NCBI RefSeq assembly: GCF_008905045.1
Contig: NZ_VWMY01000068.1
Span: forward strand, 1-52,754
Length of the DNA stretch: 52,754 nt
Source of the DNA: Streptomyces albicerus
GTDB taxonomy: Bacteria; Actinomycetota; Actinomycetes; Streptomycetales; Streptomycetaceae
Direction: 5' to 3'
Both the position numbers and the translations under genes were made by a program. The notes beneath the pieces are model-generated. The model ran no database searches. It was not told the origin of the DNA and saw nothing but the letters and a program-made list of their open reading frames with translations. Shown piece by piece: positions 49,671 to 52,754 of the stretch; positions within the stretch are counted from its first letter, which is position 1, and each line of letters starts with the position of its first letter.

Positions 49671-50770
49671 CCGCTTTTCCCTTCGCTGAGCGTGGGTGTT
49701 GGGTTGGGGGGGGAGAAACTCCGGGGCGCCGACGGAACAGGGGCCGGCCGCGAACCGAGGTGCTCAGACGGCGGAACGGTGGTGAGCCACTCCGGATGGC
49801 CCCCGTCCCCGGCTTGGTCCTGAGCCCGCGTGGCCGTGCGGTACAGCGCGGCCACGCGGGCTGTGACCGGTCCTGCGGTGCCGTTTCCGATGTCTCGGCC
49901 GGAGAGCGCGACCACGGAGGCCACTTCCTTGCCGGTCGAGGTGAGGAATACCTCGTCGGCGGTGTAGAGGTCCACCGGGCTGAGGGGGCGTTCCAGGACC
50001 GTCATCCCGGCCTCCTGGCACAGGGTGATCACGGTGTCCCTGGTGATGCCGGGCAGCAGGTCGCCCGTGTCCGGCGGGGTGACGAGGACGCCGTCCCGCA
50101 CCGCGAACACGTTCGCGGTGCTCGCCTCGGCGACGTTGCCCGACCGGTCCAGGAGGATGGCGTCGTCGTATCCGGCCGCGCGCGCCTCGTCGCAGGCGAG
50201 GGCGCTGGTCACATAGCTACCGGAGATCTTCGCCTGAACGGGAAGCGCGTCGCGAGCCGGGCGCCGCCACGCGCTGAGGGCGCAGCGCACCTCCTGGACG
50301 TCACCTGCCGTGGGATACCCGAATGTGGTGAGGGACAGCGCGTCGGACACCCCGGCCAGCGAGACCCCGGGCGGCGTGTCCGGCAGCAGGGAGAGCTTGT
50401 GCGCCAGTGGACGCACGTAGACGTCTGCGTCGTGCGCGTTCATCCGCAGCAACTCGACAGTGATGTCGATGAGTTCCCGGACCGTCGGTGGAATTCCCGT
50501 GATGCGCAGCATTCGGCATGCGCGCAGCATGCGCGCGTAGTGTTCGTGCGCCCGGAACAGGTGGAGCCCGCCGTGCGAGCGGTAGGCGCGGATTCCCTCG
50601 AACACCGCGGTCCCGTAGTGCAGGCCCTGTGTGGAGAGCGGCAGCCGAGGAGCGTGCGCCGGGACGAACTCGCCGCGGTCGTACGCCCATGCCCCGAGCC
50701 CGAGCTGCGATCGCTGCGGAGGGGAGGCGCCGACGGCGGGCGGGCCGGCGAGGGACGGGCCGGCCGTCAT
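49667..50770 (-). CDS. Class IV (branched-chain type) aminotransferase
   Basis: A 367-residue PLP fold-type IV aminotransferase of the IlvE/ADC-lyase group. Visible are STQGLHYGTAVFEGIRAYR, DVYVRPLAHK, VQAKISGSYVTSALACDEA (PLP Lys about 181), GNVAEASTANVFAV and the LTSTGKEV loop. Its expected job is transamination of the 2-oxo acid made by the prephenate decarboxylase. A Pro-rich C-terminal tail of about 30 residues is unusual for the family. It is coupled on both sides by ATGA overlaps. Confidence 0.93.
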   Translation of the reverse strand: MTAGPSLAGPPAVGASPPQRSQLGLGAWAYDRGEFVPAHAPRLPLSTQGLHYGTAVFEGIRAYRSHGGLHLFRAHEHYARMLRACRMLRITGIPPTVRELIDITVELLRMNAHDADVYVRPLAHKLSLLPDTPPGVSLAGVSDALSLTTFGYPTAGDVQEVRCALSAWRRPARDALPVQAKISGSYVTSALACDEARAAGYDDAILLDRSGNVAEASTANVFAVRDGVLVTPPDTGDLLPGITRDTVITLCQEAGMTVLERPLSPVDLYTADEVFLTSTGKEVASVVALSGRDIGNGTAGPVTARVAALYRTATRAQDQAGDGGHPEWLTTVPPSEHLGSRPAPVPSAPRSFSPPNPTPTLSEGKSG

Positions 50771-52194
50771 GTCCTCGCCTCCGCGATCCGCTCGGCCGAG
50801 CGGGACTCGACCGAGGTCTCGGCGCGCGGGTCGCGGAGGTCCACCACGCGCGCGGCCTTCCAGCTCACCATGGCTCCGGTGCTGGTGATGGGGCCGGGGT
50901 CACCGAAGGCCACGCTCAGCGCGGTGTCCAGCTCCTCGCGGCAGTCCGCGACGGCCCGTTCGGTGCCGTCCCCCCGGTGCCGGTCCGGGTCGGCGTTCAG
51001 GGTCAGGGTCAGCAGGTCCCTGCCCGCGTCGTCGCGGGCCACGGTGATCTGGTAGTCGAGGTAGCCGCGGAAGCGACGCAGCAGCAGGTTCTCCAGGTCG
51101 TAGCCGTTGACGAGGTGCCCGTTGAGCCGGAGCCGGTCGCGGACACGTCCGACGGGCTCCAGCGCCGGCGCCGGTACGGCGGCGCCGGGCCCGGCCTCCG
51201 TCATCCGCACCAGGTCCCCGGTGCGGTAGCGGATGAGGGGCTTCGCGCCGGTGTAGAGGTTCGTGACGACGAGTTCGCCGCAGCGCACCCCGTCGGGGCC
51301 GGGCGCCGCGGGCTCGGCGGTGCCGGGGTCGATCACCTCGTAGTAGTTGATCAGCGGTGCGATGCGGAGCGTACCGTCGGCGGTGGCTGCCGCGAGGACG
51401 GATGCCTCCTGTGACGCGTAGAGGCAGTTGTGCGCCTCGGCCCCCCAGAGCGCGCCGATGTTGTCCCGGAGGCTGGGCGACATCAGCTCGCCGGTGAGCA
51501 TGAGCAGGTCGAGGGAGAAGTCTCGCTGGGGGTCCAGCCCCGCCTCGACCGCTTTCTGGGCCAGCCGCAGGGCCATGCCCGGGGTGCAGAACAGCCCGGT
51601 CACCGGCAGCAGCCGCATGACCTCCAGGGCGCGGTCGAATCCGACCACCGGCGAGTGCGGCCACATCTTGGCCACCGTGTGCCCCAGGTTGCGGCACACG
51701 TCCCCGAACGTGTCCCCGGTGGCGTGCAGTTCCGTGGGGCCGGAGATGCCGACGACCTGGCGGTCCCCGTGCGACGCGAAGATGTCCCGGTAATAGGCGG
51801 TGAGTACGGTGTTGTTGTGGATGGTGTCCCCATTGGTGCGGGGGCACGGGGTGGGCTTTCCGGTGGTGCCGGTGGTCTCGTAGACGGTCCAGGCGTCGGA
51901 CACGGGCAGCGAGAGCATGTCGAACTGCGCCTGCTGCAAATCCGCTTTGGTGGTGAAGGGAAGGTTCCGGATATCGCGAAGCTGCAGTCCGGACAGCGTC
52001 TCGTCCGTGAGCCCGGCCAGTTTGGCGCGGTAGAACGGGGAGTTGGCGCGGACATACGCAAGTACCTCGCGCAGCTTGCCGGTCTGGTGGGTTTCCAGCT
52101 CGTCGGCCGTCCACTTTCCCGTGCCGAACTCGTCGAACAGTCCGCGCAGCTCGTCCGTGAGCGCCGCAGATTCTGGGTCGTATTGCGTGAACAC
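50767..52194 (-). CDS. PaaK-like (phenylacetate-CoA ligase family) adenylating enzyme
   Basis: A 475-residue ANL-superfamily enzyme of the PaaK branch. The N-terminal KLREVLAYVRANSPFYRAKL, the P-loop YETTGTTGKPTP, AYYRDIF, and the later YRTGDLVRM with GRVRDRLRLNG are visible. It should activate a carboxylic acid as the adenylate and pass it to CoA or to a carrier protein. PaaK relatives in natural product clusters often load aromatic or cyclic acids. The GTG start follows AGGAGG at five bases. No carrier domain is fused, so the stand-alone PCP at 39.9-40.2 kb is a possible partner (inference). Confidence 0.9.
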   Translation of the reverse strand: MFTQYDPESAALTDELRGLFDEFGTGKWTADELETHQTGKLREVLAYVRANSPFYRAKLAGLTDETLSGLQLRDIRNLPFTTKADLQQAQFDMLSLPVSDAWTVYETTGTTGKPTPCPRTNGDTIHNNTVLTAYYRDIFASHGDRQVVGISGPTELHATGDTFGDVCRNLGHTVAKMWPHSPVVGFDRALEVMRLLPVTGLFCTPGMALRLAQKAVEAGLDPQRDFSLDLLMLTGELMSPSLRDNIGALWGAEAHNCLYASQEASVLAAATADGTLRIAPLINYYEVIDPGTAEPAAPGPDGVRCGELVVTNLYTGAKPLIRYRTGDLVRMTEAGPGAAVPAPALEPVGRVRDRLRLNGHLVNGYDLENLLLRRFRGYLDYQITVARDDAGRDLLTLTLNADPDRHRGDGTERAVADCREELDTALSVAFGDPGPITSTGAMVSWKAARVVDLRDPRAETSVESRSAERIAEART

Positions 52195-52205
52195 TCAGTC
52201 CTCCT

Positions 52206-52502
52206 TCACATGTCTTTCAGGTCGACGACGACCCAGTCGGATATCGCTCGCCACTTCTGCACGGACTCCTGGTGGTACGCGTTCGCCTGGTACTTCTCCA
52301 GCGCGGCGAGATCTGCCAGCACCCCGATCACGGCGAAGTCGTAGGAAATGTCCCGGTCAACCGTGTTCCAACCCACCCGCCATTCTGCGAGTTCCGGAAC
52401 GTGGCTGCCGACCGCCCTGGCGAACTTCTCGGCCTCGACCACGGACGGAGCAGAGCGCTCAATGCCGTCCTTGAGCTTGAAAAGAACGATATGCGTGATC
52501 AC
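52206..52502 (-). CDS. Dabb-family (stress-responsive A/B barrel) protein
   Basis: A 98-residue protein with the Dabb pattern: VITHIVLFKLKDG, then WRVGWNTVDRDISYDFAVIG and YQANAYHQES. This is the fold of polyketide and olivetolic acid cyclases and of some isomerases. It is the first gene of the seven-gene operon, 11 bp before the ligase. The GTG at 52502 follows AAAGG and gives the family-usual N-terminus. It may catalyse an early isomerisation or aldol-like step on the prephenate-derived intermediate, but no catalytic assignment is possible from sequence alone. Confidence 0.88.
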   Translation of the reverse strand: MITHIVLFKLKDGIERSAPSVVEAEKFARAVGSHVPELAEWRVGWNTVDRDISYDFAVIGVLADLAALEKYQANAYHQESVQKWRAISDWVVVDLKDM

Positions 52503-52630
52503 GATTGCCTTTCGTGCAGGATATCGGCTGACCTTCGGGAGCATCGAGGATATGCCTGGTCGAGATCCGGTATACCGCCATCCGTGACGGTCGGGGAAGC
52601 GAGATCAAGCTCTTGCCGCCCACCGCAGGG

Positions 52631-52650
52631 CTGTCTCGCCGGCGGGACAG
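52631..52650. promoter_or_regulatory. Cluster palindrome 4 (operator candidate)
   Basis: CTGTCTCGCC / GGCGGGACAG, a 20-bp palindrome with one mismatch, about 130 bp upstream of the seven-gene operon. It has the same core as the other sites. Confidence 0.7.
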
Positions 52651-52718
52651 AGGCGTGTTTGACGGCGGAATGGCTTCCGTTCTCGTCGAGTTTCCTGAAA
52701 AGCGCATCCGTGTGGGCC

Positions 52719-52754
52719 GGGCATTCGTGTCCCGTCGACGGGACACGAATGCCC
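52719..52754. promoter_or_regulatory. Cluster palindrome 5, perfect 36 bp
   Basis: Arms GGGCATTCGTGTCCCGTC and GACGGGACACGAATGCCC meet without a spacer, giving a perfect 36-bp palindrome that ends exactly at the window edge. The sequence CATCCGTGTGG lies just left of it, as at palindrome 1. It could serve the leftward operon or a rightward gene outside the window. Confidence 0.75.

Noticed and set aside
1..52754. CRISPR arrays, tRNA or rRNA genes
   Set aside because: I saw no regularly spaced short repeats, no tRNA cloverleaf with a GTTCRANNC-like arm and no rRNA sequence. A covariance search would be needed to exclude small RNAs.

Overview
The window is very GC-rich, with GTG starts, translationally coupled operons, modular PKS/NRPS genes, a SARP regulator and a DrrAB-like exporter. 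It is almost certainly from Streptomyces or a close actinomycete relative. Most of it is a hybrid polyketide/non-ribosomal peptide gene cluster, interrupted in the left third by ordinary chromosomal genes and gene relics. I do not recognise it as a named cluster.

Layout, left to right. 1-4039 (-) is the 5' part of an NRPS that leaves the window on the left. It starts with half a condensation domain, then C-A-T and the start of another C. 5142-7406 (+) is an MMPL exporter whose first codons are an inverted near-copy of the NRPS start. 7.7-13.8 kb holds a frameshifted metK stub, an aminotransferase, a type II thioesterase, an IS481-like relic, decayed genes, GtrA and DUF4097 genes and strong terminators. 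14.1-16.1 kb (+) holds a threonine dehydratase-like enzyme and a second type II thioesterase, followed by a decayed NRPS condensation fragment. 17.0-37.7 kb (-) is the assembly-line core.

The core reads, in transcription order: a 4703-residue PKS (KSQ-AT-ACP loading module, then two KS-AT-DH-KR-ACP modules), a KS-AT-ACP PKS, and a C-A-T NRPS. All four ATs carry methylmalonyl-type motifs. The predicted chain is a propionate-primed, trimethylated dienyl beta-keto thioester that is then amidated. The NRPS A domain in this arm has lost both usual lysines.

37.9-40.2 kb (-) is a coupled PCP / P450 / thioesterase operon; the thioesterase has a cysteine nucleophile. 40.7-45.5 kb holds a large SARP-type regulator (+) and a DrrA/DrrB exporter pair (-). 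45.7-46.8 kb is a mosaic of NRPS and thioesterase fragments. 46.9-52.5 kb (-) is a tightly coupled seven-gene operon: Dabb protein, PaaK-like ligase, class IV aminotransferase, BacA-like prephenate decarboxylase, ornithine cyclodeaminase-like oxidoreductase, DUF1330 protein and PhzF-like isomerase. It looks like a pathway for an unusual prephenate-derived building block.

Five palindromes with a common TGTCYCG-YCGR-CGRGACA-type core lie in promoter regions. Four of them sit about 100-150 bp upstream of four separate transcription units, so they probably mark a cluster-specific regulon. The many NRPS, metK, transposase and ABC transporter relics show heavy recombination and decay in this region.
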